Shown piece after piece: positions 48,681 through 56,971 of a DNA stretch of 63,950 bases (within the stretch, counting starts at the first letter, position 1; every line of letters begins with the position of its first letter). The position numbers were made by a program, and so were the translations under genes. Source of the DNA: a virus. Below the pieces are notes generated by a model that was given only the letters and a program-made list of their open reading frames with translations, did no database searches and was not told the origin of the DNA. The stretch is taken from IMG/VR virus record IMGVR_UViG_3300027899_000982, positions 1-63,950 of that record, one strand, 5' to 3'.

Positions 48681-50209
48681 TATTCAATACTTCCCCTTTC
48701 TGAATCCAATAATACCTGTCCTGTTTTAAGTTGCTGTAACACTGTGACATGTTCAAATTGATTAAAATCCTTCCATCTATGGGCTACAACCCCCAATCTC
48801 ATTATGCCAGAATCCTTTTCTTCCATAGTCTGATTAAGTGAAAACATGGCATCAACGTGTGCAACCTTTCGGATATCTTCAGAAACGTCACTGGCTTTAA
48901 CACTCTTGCTATCCATAGTTTTTTTATTACTCTGGCTGGCAGTCACCACCAGACAATGTTGGGTAGCTGCAAGATTTTTTAACATTTTCCAGGTTTCATC
49001 ATATCTGTCTCTACCTTCAGACTGGCTGGATTCAGGGGAAAGTATATCAGCATAATCTATGATTATAACATCAGGCACAAAATCTTCCGTTATTTCTAGT
49101 ATTTCTAAATCTCTTTTGATTGTTTGTAGGTTGGCAGAATAGGCAGGGTAGGCTTTTATCTTTAAACTCTTTCCAAAAACAGTCTGGAATCCAGACATAA
49201 CCTTCTTTAATTTAAACAATGATAACTTACTTTTCTGGATGGTTTCAAACCAAGTAGCCAGTTTGTAATCTCTTGTACCACGACAGACTGTGCAGGGTCT
49301 ATAAGAATTTTTATGGTCAAAAGGCGGCAGGACATTATTTTTGTATAGTGTAATTTGATTTATTCTCTCAGGCTTATTACAAAAACCATTCTGATTTAAT
49401 TGACAATCAAAGGCAGGAAAGATTGTACAAATCTTTTCCCCACTTCCGGAAATCATTTTAAAGAAACGGTTGGACAAACCACCGTCCATCATTTCCAATG
49501 AGATAAACACTACATTTAGTTTTGTTGCTATAGCTTGCAGGGCTATTTCTTGCAGAAAAAAAGTCTTTCCACGTTTCATTGGAGCCAAGAAAGCTATTAG
49601 CCATCCTCTTTCAAAATGACCTAAATGTTCACCAACTGGACCTATTAGTCTAAACAAATAATTAGGTTTATCTTCATCAACTAAATCACCATCATACACC
49701 TTTTCAATATATTCAGGGTCAAAAGGATCTATCCAATTAGTCATAACCTTAGCCACCCTTTTGTAATTGGTAATTTCATCCTCAGCCTTGTCAATCTCTT
49801 TAGTAGCCAGATAACCAGCTATGTTTTCACTGATCAAAGATAGGGATACCTCTTTAAAATAAGTAAATGTTCTATCCAGAAGATAGTCTACGTTAAAACT
49901 GGTTTCATTCTCATACCTTCTGGACAAGTCATCAAGAAAAGTAGAAATTAAATCGGCATCAGCATCCTTTAGTCTTTCCTTTTCCACCCTGTAAATATCT
50001 TTTATTTGTATGCCCGGACATTCTTTATAACTTTCATAAAACTTCATAACCCATTTGGCTACTATCCTGGCATAATTGTTTTTGAAGAACTTCAAATTAA
50101 GTATAGGGGCTATTGATCTAAGATATGATGTGGAAACTATCATACCTGTGATAATAGCCTTTTCAACAAAAGCCCCTTCAGATGGTCTTCTAAGGCGAAT
50201 AGTTGACAA
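48680..50209 (-). CDS. DnaB-type replicative helicase with Cys-rich insert
   Basis: A 509-aa RecA-fold helicase that unwinds DNA ahead of the polymerase. Walker A is APMKRGKT at 209-216, then VVFISLEMMDGGLSNRFF, Walker B DVIIIDYADIL and VTASQSNKK. Between the first two motifs and Walker B lies an insertion with Cys261, 269, 277, 306 and 309 (CQLNQNGFC, CTVCRG), probably zinc-bound. The start is TTG 50209, directly after the stop of a 25-aa ORF, with no SD of its own, so translation is likely coupled. Confidence 0.85.
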   Translation of the reverse strand: MSTIRLRRPSEGAFVEKAIITGMIVSTSYLRSIAPILNLKFFKNNYARIVAKWVMKFYESYKECPGIQIKDIYRVEKERLKDADADLISTFLDDLSRRYENETSFNVDYLLDRTFTYFKEVSLSLISENIAGYLATKEIDKAEDEITNYKRVAKVMTNWIDPFDPEYIEKVYDGDLVDEDKPNYLFRLIGPVGEHLGHFERGWLIAFLAPMKRGKTFFLQEIALQAIATKLNVVFISLEMMDGGLSNRFFKMISGSGEKICTIFPAFDCQLNQNGFCNKPERINQITLYKNNVLPPFDHKNSYRPCTVCRGTRDYKLATWFETIQKSKLSLFKLKKVMSGFQTVFGKSLKIKAYPAYSANLQTIKRDLEILEITEDFVPDVIIIDYADILSPESSQSEGRDRYDETWKMLKNLAATQHCLVVTASQSNKKTMDSKSVKASDVSEDIRKVAHVDAMFSLNQTMEEKDSGIMRLGVVAHRWKDFNQFEHVTVLQQLKTGQVLLDSERGSIE

Positions 50210-50287
50210 TTAATAACCCCCAGCAATCTTTCTTTTGGCTACTTTCATAGATTTGGGATTCAATTCTATGCTTAACAGTGGCTTCAT
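50210..50287 (-). CDS. 25-aa ORF preceding the helicase
   Basis: ATG 50287 has AAAGGAGAGG upstream. The 25-aa product (MKPLLSIELNPKSMKVAKRK, then IAGGY) is basic. The TAA is immediately followed by the TTG start of the helicase. It could be a functional peptide or a leader that delivers ribosomes to the helicase start. Confidence 0.45.
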   Translation of the reverse strand: MKPLLSIELNPKSMKVAKRKIAGGY

Positions 50288-50315
50288 AAAATCCTCTCCT
50301 TTCTTTATTAAAGAA

Positions 50316-51581
50316 TTACATATTTAAAGGGCTGGGTCTGTGGGGTTTAACTAACATGGCTTGGTCAAACATGTAAGCTGGCAGGTAATTGTTAAAGAAA
50401 TAATCCCAACTAAAAGAAGATACACTCCATTGTCTTGTATTTCCATTCTTGAATTTGTCAAGATAGTCTACCACGGCATCGGTATAAACTCTGGCAACAT
50501 CTCCTACGCTAAACCAAGGCGTAGGATATTTGCCTTGGTTATCTGCATGGAATTTAATGAGTTTTTGAGTGGCAAACCGAAAGGCATTGTCATCGGCAAC
50601 AGTGGTTTCAACATTGGCATTGCCAAGAATCTTTTCAAGATAGAAAGTTTTAAGGAAATTGGTTATGTTTGGGTCGGGATCGGGGATAGGCTTAACGGAG
50701 TTTTTTAATAGCTTAGGTGGGCTTTCTCGCAATTCCTTAAAGATGCTTCGGCCTGTCCTTTCATTGACAACGAATTCCATGAAGTAAAGTTTTTTATAAT
50801 ACTCTTTGGATTTTATACTGGCAGGGGTGTAATCAGGGGAAATGGCAAATTTTAAAAGGTCAATGGCTTTGATTATTTCATCAATGGAATGTTCTTTTAA
50901 TAAATTACGCAAGGCAATGACATTCTTCTCATAAGTTTTTGTGTTTGTCTTTGGACTTGGAAAGCCTGACAGTTGCCAATAATCAAATATCTTCTTGTAT
51001 GGCCCATTCATTGGCTTGTCAATAGGTATGTCTTTTGGTTTTGGCTTGGCCATGCCGTTTCGTATCAATGATGATTTTTTAGCAGTACCACCACTTTGAG
51101 AATCAAAGTGTGACAGTTGTTCTTTAGAACAACTGTTATTCCCTTTATTCTCATTATCTTTATTCTTATTATATACACTCGGATCTGAGATACTAGTTTC
51201 TGATTTTTGAGAAACTAGTATTTCTGAATCAGGGACACTTGTTATCAAATTTATCAGTACCCTAAAGTTGAACCTATAATAATTTCTTGATGGTATACCT
51301 CGTTTTTCAAATTCAAGAACACCCTTGTCTTGTAGTTCTCTTATTATTCTTGTTTGGGCAGATACAGTTATACTGGTGTCATCTTTAATGTTTTGTTGGG
51401 TGTTAAAAAACCAGCCATTACTATCTATCATATCACGTTTGGCAAAATAATTGAATTTGGAGAGCATGTCTCCAATCCAAGCGGCTGTTTCTAATCCCAG
51501 TTGTTTTATTAGGGGTTTGCTTACCCGTAAGTATTCTTGGGTCAAAACTTTTTGTAATTCAGTATAGTCTAAGTCGTTCAT
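50316..51581 (-). CDS. replisome organiser/helicase loader-like protein
   Basis: A 421-aa protein with an N-terminal winged helix typical of phage replication initiators (YLRVSKPLIKQLGLETAAWI, GWFFNTQQNIKDDTSITVSAQ, IIRELQDKGVLEFEKRGIPS), an Asn/Ser/Lys-rich linker around 140-185 and an alpha-helical C-terminal domain with YEKNVIALRNLLKEHSIDEI, DnaD-like in style. Position between primase and helicase genes supports helicase loading or origin recognition. Confidence 0.7.
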   Translation of the reverse strand: MNDLDYTELQKVLTQEYLRVSKPLIKQLGLETAAWIGDMLSKFNYFAKRDMIDSNGWFFNTQQNIKDDTSITVSAQTRIIRELQDKGVLEFEKRGIPSRNYYRFNFRVLINLITSVPDSEILVSQKSETSISDPSVYNKNKDNENKGNNSCSKEQLSHFDSQSGGTAKKSSLIRNGMAKPKPKDIPIDKPMNGPYKKIFDYWQLSGFPSPKTNTKTYEKNVIALRNLLKEHSIDEIIKAIDLLKFAISPDYTPASIKSKEYYKKLYFMEFVVNERTGRSIFKELRESPPKLLKNSVKPIPDPDPNITNFLKTFYLEKILGNANVETTVADDNAFRFATQKLIKFHADNQGKYPTPWFSVGDVARVYTDAVVDYLDKFKNGNTRQWSVSSFSWDYFFNNYLPAYMFDQAMLVKPHRPSPLNM

Positions 51582-52459
51582 CTAAATATCTCCCTTCTCA
51601 ATTCAGAAACTTGGTTGTCGGTTAAGTCACCAGGATCACCATCGTCCAATTCAATAGTTTCACTGTCCATAAAAACGGAAAGGGAATCAGCCAGCTTTCT
51701 AGCCTTTTTGATAGCAAAGCTTTCGCTGTCAAACATGACATAGGCTTTCTTAACTCTCCTATCCACCAATAGTTTTATTTGTTCGGTAGTATATTCCAGC
51801 CCCATTGTAGCTACACAACCATCACCAATTCTCCAAACATCAGTCACCCCCTCAGTTATAATGGCAATGTCTTTGACTGAATCAATATTATACAAACACT
51901 CTTTCATAGGAATAATAGCGTCTTTGTTGCTACAGTGGATATAAGGTGGATCTTGGCCTGAAACAGCCCTGGCAGTAAAATTTACTATGTACCCATTTTC
52001 TATAACTGGGATGATAATCCTAAATTTGTATTTCCCCAAGTTGTAACAAGCACGTAGACGATATTTTTCAATTAGGTGGGTAGGGCTAAAGCCCCTGTTT
52101 TGCAGGTAGTCAGAGTGGATTTCAGGAAATACTAAAGTAGCCTCAGTGGGCAAAATGTTATCTCCTAAACGTCTGCGAATGTCGCTTTTAAGGTCAGTAA
52201 AGACAGCGGTTGTATCAAAGGATTTTACTATATCATAGGCTTGATACAAAGTACAACAATCTATTTCCTGAATTAATTTAGTGATGTGGCCCTTGGTGCC
52301 ACATCTCCAACAGTTGAATCCGGTTTCCTTTATACCCAAATGGTTGGACTGGTCCCCACAGAATGGGCAGTGAATTCCAATCCAACCATCAGATATGTTT
52401 TTGCCCTCTTGACGATAGGGAATGTTTCTATCATCAAGATAGGATTTTATGTTAAACAT
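51578..52459 (-). CDS. DNA primase (zinc plus TOPRIM)
   Basis: A 293-aa primase of the T7 gp4/DnaG type. Zinc site CPFCGDQ...CWRCG (Cys31, 34, 50, 53), then the RNA polymerase core with YLQNRGFSPTHLIEKYRL, FRIIIPVIENGYIVNFTAR, and the TOPRIM Glu in IITEGVTDVW and Asp in YVMFDSES. There is no helicase domain; the separate helicase follows two genes downstream. It overlaps both neighbours. Confidence 0.9.
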   Translation of the reverse strand: MFNIKSYLDDRNIPYRQEGKNISDGWIGIHCPFCGDQSNHLGIKETGFNCWRCGTKGHITKLIQEIDCCTLYQAYDIVKSFDTTAVFTDLKSDIRRRLGDNILPTEATLVFPEIHSDYLQNRGFSPTHLIEKYRLRACYNLGKYKFRIIIPVIENGYIVNFTARAVSGQDPPYIHCSNKDAIIPMKECLYNIDSVKDIAIITEGVTDVWRIGDGCVATMGLEYTTEQIKLLVDRRVKKAYVMFDSESFAIKKARKLADSLSVFMDSETIELDDGDPGDLTDNQVSELRREIFR

Positions 52460-53175
52460 TACTTATCAAAGCCAAATAGAATTTTGATTGTGCCTTCTAT
52501 CTTTACTTTGATTCCAAGTTGCTGAATGACAGTTTCAACAGCCTGTTGAACTACATTTTTGATAAGGTCCGGCTGGATTTCTGGCCCAATGTCAGCTTTC
52601 ATTTCTTCTAAAGCCCTATCCCTTTCTTCCGGTGGAGTAGTGAAAGCTGGATTAGGTATTTTTATGATATTTTCTTCTGATTTTGGATAGAATACATCTT
52701 TTAAAGTCCTTCTGCCTTTTCTTGAATTATATATCTTTGCTATTTGATCTGCTGTTGCTCCAGAAATTTCCCATCTTGTATCGCTACCTCTTTTGATATG
52801 CTCAGGAACTTTTTCTTGTAGTTTGTGCATGGCAGTAGAAACAAGACCGGATTGCTTGCGGGTCAATTTAGTGAGTGTCATTAAGTCTTTTGATGCTAAT
52901 GGTCCTTCTTTCTCCAATAGATACAGTAAATTCATCCAAAACGGTTCCAGTGGTTTACTCATAAGTCCATACTCCTTTCTAATTTGGTCTGGATTTAAGT
53001 GCTTGGCCCTGCTGTGCTTGACATACCCTGTTGGTTTTGATGGTACTACAGGTTTGAAAAGGCATTTAGTAATTTCAGCCACGGTCCCTGTAAACTCATT
53101 TTTTGTTTCTTTGTCCTTTTCCACTCCTAGGTAATCATCCAATGGCTTTCCATCAACAAATATTCCCCTGTCCAT
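52459..53175 (-). CDS. winged-helix protein of the replication block
   Basis: A 238-aa protein starting at ATG 53175 (ATAGGAGGATTT upstream; 18 bases of extra frame precede it). The centre is a winged helix (FWMNLLYLLEKEGPLASKDLMTLTKLT, GLVSTAMHKLQEK), followed by a linker and C-terminal helices. Stop and primase start overlap at 52459. A DNA-binding role in replication initiation is likely from place and fold; no family name. Confidence 0.6.
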   Translation of the reverse strand: MDRGIFVDGKPLDDYLGVEKDKETKNEFTGTVAEITKCLFKPVVPSKPTGYVKHSRAKHLNPDQIRKEYGLMSKPLEPFWMNLLYLLEKEGPLASKDLMTLTKLTRKQSGLVSTAMHKLQEKVPEHIKRGSDTRWEISGATADQIAKIYNSRKGRRTLKDVFYPKSEENIIKIPNPAFTTPPEERDRALEEMKADIGPEIQPDLIKNVVQQAVETVIQQLGIKVKIEGTIKILFGFDK

Positions 53176-53183
53176 AAATCCTC

Positions 53184-54557
53184 CTATAACCAATCATTTT
53201 CAGAATAGATTGCCAATCTCTCTCCTAAATGAGATATCAAATAGTGATGAGAAAGATCAAGAAAATCAACAATCAATACAGAATCCTTATCCTTTGTAGC
53301 CCTTAGACCACGGCCAATTCCTTGCAGCACGGCAATTTCCGATTTTCCACCAGCCGCATTGATAATGCAATCCAGGCTTGGAACGTCAACCCCTTCCTTC
53401 CAAATCTGTGTAGCTATCACCGTTTTAATTTCTTTGTCATTTAAACTCCCCCTAACCATTTCTCGCATTTCACCATCATCTCTTCCCTGTATGAAACATA
53501 CCTTGTGTCCTAACATTTCAGCCACTTCAGATAAAACCATCCCATGTTCAATTTTGGTAATAAGTATCAGGGTGGTTTTCCCTTCTGTAGCCATATCCTT
53601 GGCAGTTTTTATAATCATCCTATTCCGTGACCTGTTATTAACAATCCCCTGGTCATAAACATCCTGATATTTTCTTAACTCTTTAACTTTATAGTCCACC
53701 GGAATTTTTATAATTTTTATTTTGGGCACTGCTAATATCCCCCTATCTGTTCCTTCCTTTAAGGAAAATTCATCAATTAAAGGACCAATTAAACCTTCAA
53801 CCAGTAATTTTGTTTCCTCCCCCGTAGGCAAGGTAGCGGTCAATCCATACCTGTAGGGTGCTATTAGTCTGGTCAGTGTCCGAAAATATAGCCCCCCTAT
53901 CTTGGCTAAATGGTGGGTCTCATCAACAATGACCATATCAAAGCTGTCAAACAGATTCTGTTCCTGTCTACAAAACGATTGGACTGTAGAAACAAGGACA
54001 TCCCCTGTCAAATTTTTGTCGGTCCCTGTCAAAAATCCGACATGCAAACCCAATTTTTCAAACTCCTTTATGGTCTGGTGTACTAAAGTGATGGTATGGC
54101 ATAGGAATAGAGCTTTTATATCTTTAACACTACTTATAATAGCCCCGGCAAGAAAGGTTTTCCCAAATCCAGTCGGTGCTTTGAGTATACCCCTTTTGGC
54201 AGCTACAGCATTTAGGACAAGCTTTTCCTGCTCGGGACGTAGTTGGAGTGGTATTTTTGGAGATCGTGCAACGTAGGGCCAATTCTGTTGGGAGATAGCT
54301 GGCTGTATACCCTTTCCTTGGAGGTATTCTACCACCTTGGGGATATGGCCGGTAAAAAACATACCCGATGGTAGTACCATAGATTTTGGATAGGTTTGCC
54401 TGGACATTTTATATTTCCCTGTAGGTATCCCATCCTTAGTTTTAATAGCTTGTTTTCTCCAATATTCTGCCTTGAAAGAAAGCAGACCGGAAACCATTGG
54501 TATATACTTTTTGTCAGTTATGACAGAGTACACAGGGTCTAAAATTTTTATTTCCAT
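53184..54557 (-). CDS. UvsW-like superfamily 2 helicase
   Basis: A 457-aa helicase when started at ATG 54557, the first ATG after the promoter; the longer open frame would begin upstream of the transcription start. Motif I is APTGFGKT at 127-134, motif II VDETHH, motif III GLTATLP, motif VI AVLQGIGRGLRAT. T4 UvsW unwinds R-loops and branched DNA and helps switch replication modes. The -10 box ends six bases before this ATG, so the mRNA is probably leaderless. Confidence 0.85.
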   Translation of the reverse strand: MEIKILDPVYSVITDKKYIPMVSGLLSFKAEYWRKQAIKTKDGIPTGKYKMSRQTYPKSMVLPSGMFFTGHIPKVVEYLQGKGIQPAISQQNWPYVARSPKIPLQLRPEQEKLVLNAVAAKRGILKAPTGFGKTFLAGAIISSVKDIKALFLCHTITLVHQTIKEFEKLGLHVGFLTGTDKNLTGDVLVSTVQSFCRQEQNLFDSFDMVIVDETHHLAKIGGLYFRTLTRLIAPYRYGLTATLPTGEETKLLVEGLIGPLIDEFSLKEGTDRGILAVPKIKIIKIPVDYKVKELRKYQDVYDQGIVNNRSRNRMIIKTAKDMATEGKTTLILITKIEHGMVLSEVAEMLGHKVCFIQGRDDGEMREMVRGSLNDKEIKTVIATQIWKEGVDVPSLDCIINAAGGKSEIAVLQGIGRGLRATKDKDSVLIVDFLDLSHHYLISHLGERLAIYSENDWL

Positions 54558-54563
54558 ACTTGC

Positions 54564-54593
54564 ATTATAGCATGGTTTTTCAAAACTGGACAA
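54564..54593 (-). promoter_or_regulatory. promoter of the helicase-primase unit
   Basis: TTGTCC (54593-54588), 18 bases, TATAAT (54569-54564), ATTTT before the -35 and CATGC before the -10. The seventh base after the -10 box is the A of ATG 54557. Confidence 0.85.
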
Positions 54594-54665
54594 AAATACC
54601 TTGCAAATTTTTAAAAATTATTTTAAAATGTTTTCGCTATTCATATGTTGGTCCCTTTCAGGGAA

Positions 54666-54703
54666 GAACCCTGTCAGTCCTTAGCTGGCAGGGTTCATTT
54701 TTT
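54666..54703 (+). terminator. rho-independent terminator, + strand
   Basis: GAACCCTGTCAG (54666-54677), loop TCCTTAG, CTGGCAGGGTTC (54685-54696), a 12-bp stem with one G-T pair, followed by ATTTTTT. It points along the + strand although no + strand gene is visible nearby, so it may end a small + strand RNA or an antisense transcript. Confidence 0.65.
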
Positions 54704-54705
54704 AT

Positions 54706-54800
54706 GGACATACCTTATACCTTAACCTCGGACATACCTTATACCTTAACCTCGGACATACCTTATACCCTGCCTCGGCATACCTTGCATACCTTATACC
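54706..54800. repeat. 24-bp tandem iterons, possible replication origin
   Basis: Three units of GGACATACCTTATACC plus eight bases start at 54706, 54730 and 54754 (the first two identical over 24 bp, the third differing near its end); two further partial copies of CATACCTTATACC follow to about 54800. The 350-base gene-free region 54594-54947 also holds opposing terminators and a promoter. Iterons next to helicase and primase genes suggest an origin, or binding sites for a regulator. Confidence 0.55.
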
Positions 54801-54906
54801 TTAAGGTGAAGTGGACATACCCTGAGCTTCTCCTTATAAAAAAAATAAGAGATAGGTTTTTAATAGAGCATCTTAATAAAAAATATATAGAGCTTCTCCC
54901 TAAGAC

Positions 54907-54942
54907 AAAAAAAGAGGCCCAAATCCGGTTGGACTGGGCCTC
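54907..54942 (-). terminator. rho-independent terminator, - strand
   Basis: On the - strand GAGGCCCA, loop, TGGGCCTC, then TTTTTTT (54913-54907). It lies six bases after the stop of the 54948-55169 gene and closes the small-gene block, so the helicase unit depends on its own promoter. Confidence 0.9.
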
Positions 54943-54947
54943 ATCTT

Positions 54948-55169
54948 TTACTTTCTGTATAACGTAACGAAGTTACCAAAGTATTTATCGAAGGTTTGAA
55001 TTAGGTTCTCATAGTCCCCAGAAGTCATTTCCTTTTGGATGATAGTATAATCCAATGCTAATTGCTTACTGAAGGTTTTAGCATAACCAAGAAGACAATA
55101 AGCATTTCCATCTGGCCCACTTAAATTGATTTCAATTTTGCCCTTCCTTTTTTGTTTGTCTTTAATCAT
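54948..55169 (-). CDS. small conserved phage-type protein
   Basis: A 73-aa protein: KIEINLSGPDGNAYCLLGYAK, then MTSGDYENLIQTFDKYFGNFV. The pattern GPDGNAxxLxGxA...EMxSGDYENLxxxFxxxFGxxV occurs in small proteins of many phages; function unknown. Last gene before the - strand terminator. Confidence 0.65.
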   Translation of the reverse strand: MIKDKQKRKGKIEINLSGPDGNAYCLLGYAKTFSKQLALDYTIIQKEMTSGDYENLIQTFDKYFGNFVTLYRK

Positions 55170-55181
55170 TACATCTCCTTT

Positions 55182-55508
55182 CTATAAAATAGTCTTTAAT
55201 TTCAAAAGATACTTCTCTATCTGTCCTGGCTTCCAATTGAAATGGGACTGGATGTATTTGGTCAATTTGCCTTTGTACTTCCCCCCAGGACAGTTGGTAA
55301 GCTGCTCCAGCATTTCACTTGGGGCATAGTAGATAAGCTGAAGTATCATAAATGATTCCTTTGGAAGTTTAAGCAAAGCCTCCTTTTTGGAATAAGATTC
55401 TTCTGGATCTGAGTTAATATCATATAGGTCTATTTCATCCAGTGGCCTATAGCTTTTGTAGTTCATAGCATCCACAGCATGCCTTAGCATTATTTTATTG
55501 TATTCCAT
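55182..55508 (-). CDS. protein of unknown function
   Basis: A 108-aa protein starting at ATG 55508 (GGAGAGGACA upstream); the frame is open further but overlaps the upstream gene. It is charged and mainly helical, with FMILQLIYYAPSEMLEQL and a basic end GKLTKYIQSHFNWKPGQIEK that looks like a DNA-binding helix pair. No family recognised. Confidence 0.55.
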   Translation of the reverse strand: MEYNKIMLRHAVDAMNYKSYRPLDEIDLYDINSDPEESYSKKEALLKLPKESFMILQLIYYAPSEMLEQLTNCPGGKYKGKLTKYIQSHFNWKPGQIEKYLLKLKTIL

Positions 55509-55698
55509 TGTCCTCTCCTTTCTCTTCAAATAAGACATTATATTTTCCTTCTTTTTTGTATTTAAACCAGTTAACGCTTCCAATACAACAGTCTGGATGA
55601 CGATAAAATCCCCCAGTAAGGTATTGACTGGGTTCATCTTCCCTAATTTCTTTCATACAGACATAGCACTTCTTGATATTTTGTCTTCTGTTAAGCAT
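55495..55698 (-). CDS. small zinc-finger protein
   Basis: A 67-aa protein starting at ATG 55698, inside the end of the upstream gene. KKCYVCMKEIREDEPSQYL with RHPDCC forms a CxxC...HxxC(C) metal site similar to small phage treble-clef proteins. GAGGAAAGAAAG serves as SD. Function unknown. Confidence 0.55.
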   Translation of the reverse strand: MLNRRQNIKKCYVCMKEIREDEPSQYLTGGFYRHPDCCIGSVNWFKYKKEGKYNVLFEEKGEDNGIQ

Positions 55699-56314
55699 AC
55701 TTTCTTTCCTCTTCTTTAAGCCTGTTATTTGGTTTCTCATCTAAACGATATATGGTTTCTTTTGTTTTTTCATGCAGAGCTTTTAAACGATATTTGTCAG
55801 CATATCCTGTACGAGCTATACTTAGGACCGCATGCACTGCATCGAACCAAGCATCCGATTTTGTCATCAGTTCACTATATCTTTCTGTGGTAAGGGGCAA
55901 AAGCCTTTTGGTTTTTCTGATCTTTATCAGGTCAATTCTATCATCCTTTCTTGAGATTCGTTCTATATTCTGATTGGTGAAGTCAATCAAGAGTTGCTTT
56001 AGTTCTGGTCTGGTTATCTTAGGGAAGACATTCTTTATTTGTACTTCTTTATACAAATAATCTACAGTATGATTAATCTTGGCAGATCGGCTATGTCTAC
56101 CATATACACTATGGTTATGAGCAGACAGACTTTTAGCGTTCACTTTATAAGTTGAATTGTTGACCCTGGCTAAGAGGGTTAAAGCCTTTTGTTTTGCCAG
56201 AATGTCATAGATGGTGATTTTCTTTGGCTTCTTACTCTCCCAGATCTTGATTATCTCTCGATAGTAGATCCTAAAAAAGTACCCGTAGTTCCTTTCCCAA
56301 ATGTTTTCATTCAT
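55691..56314 (-). CDS. unknown protein, paralogue family member 1
   Basis: A 207-aa very basic protein. It shares with its two upstream neighbours the order: a helical segment around IYDILAKQKALTLLARV, a His/Arg-rich segment (HNHSVYGRHSRSAK), then KRLLPLTTERYSELMTKSDAWF. The RLLPL(T/K/S)xxxY motif is the clearest link. Divergent tandem paralogues are likely. RNA or DNA binding would suit the charge; no family recognised. Confidence 0.5.
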   Translation of the reverse strand: MNENIWERNYGYFFRIYYREIIKIWESKKPKKITIYDILAKQKALTLLARVNNSTYKVNAKSLSAHNHSVYGRHSRSAKINHTVDYLYKEVQIKNVFPKITRPELKQLLIDFTNQNIERISRKDDRIDLIKIRKTKRLLPLTTERYSELMTKSDAWFDAVHAVLSIARTGYADKYRLKALHEKTKETIYRLDEKPNNRLKEEERKYA

Positions 56315-56316
56315 AG

Positions 56317-56727
56317 TTACCTCTCCTTTCCATAAACGTGTTTGGAAAAAACATCATTTACAATCCTGAAGTGATTTTTTGATTTTGTTGAAAACAGATC
56401 ATAGTCTGTTATTTTTAGTGGCAGAAGTCTGCCATTAACATAACATATATGAAGCTTTACTTTCATAATACTTCTTTGACGTTTCTTTTCTGCAAGTTCA
56501 TCAGCAATTTCTATCATCCTTTTTTCGGAAAGTCCAGGCAGATTCTCTGCAAAGAAGTCTTTAAAAATTCTTCTTAAACGTGTAAGATCAGTTTTGGTGT
56601 GGTGATTAGATTTCATTCTTCTAAAAGTTTCATCCACATATATATCATTTATATGATCTATAATGCTTAGTAACTTCAAAGGTTTTCTCAGCTTGAAAAG
56701 ATCAGTCGCTGTATATTTAGGTTTCAT
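56317..56727 (-). CDS. unknown protein, paralogue family member 2
   Basis: A 136-aa basic protein. LFKLRKPLKLLSIIDHINDIY and NHHTKTDLTRLRRIF correspond to the helical and His/Arg segments of the 55691 protein, and NGRLLPLKITDYDLFS carries the shared RLLPL motif. It is the shortest of the three. It overlaps the 56717 gene. Confidence 0.5.
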   Translation of the reverse strand: MKPKYTATDLFKLRKPLKLLSIIDHINDIYVDETFRRMKSNHHTKTDLTRLRRIFKDFFAENLPGLSEKRMIEIADELAEKKRQRSIMKVKLHICYVNGRLLPLKITDYDLFSTKSKNHFRIVNDVFSKHVYGKER

Positions 56728-56959
56728 CTTTAATCCCCCTCCACACAGCGTCCAGAAACTTGTCTGGTTTGAAGTTGGGATTGTCTTTTCTAAACATGTC
56801 TTCTAGATTCCTGGTAACAGAATCCAAAGGTTCAAAAGCCCAATCCATCCCTATGTTTTTGTAGTACAAATACCTTTCATTTAGCTTCTGGGCTATAGCT
56901 TCATAATGCCTTTGGCTAAACATACTGTTCATTTTCATTCCATATTTTACATACCCCAT
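56717..56959 (-). CDS. small protein of unknown function
   Basis: An 80-aa protein, helical, with LNERYLYYKNIGMDWAFEPLD and a C-terminal PDKFLDAVWRGI. GGAGGGTCTT-type SD precedes ATG 56959. No family recognised. Confidence 0.5.
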   Translation of the reverse strand: MGYVKYGMKMNSMFSQRHYEAIAQKLNERYLYYKNIGMDWAFEPLDSVTRNLEDMFRKDNPNFKPDKFLDAVWRGIKDET

Positions 56960-56971
56960 AAGACCCTCCTT

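Noticed and set aside
54560-54967. + strand frame of 135 aa with DIPYTLTS repeats
   Set aside because: The repeats come from the 24-bp iterons; the frame begins at a TTG in the promoter, crosses two terminators and has no ribosome site.
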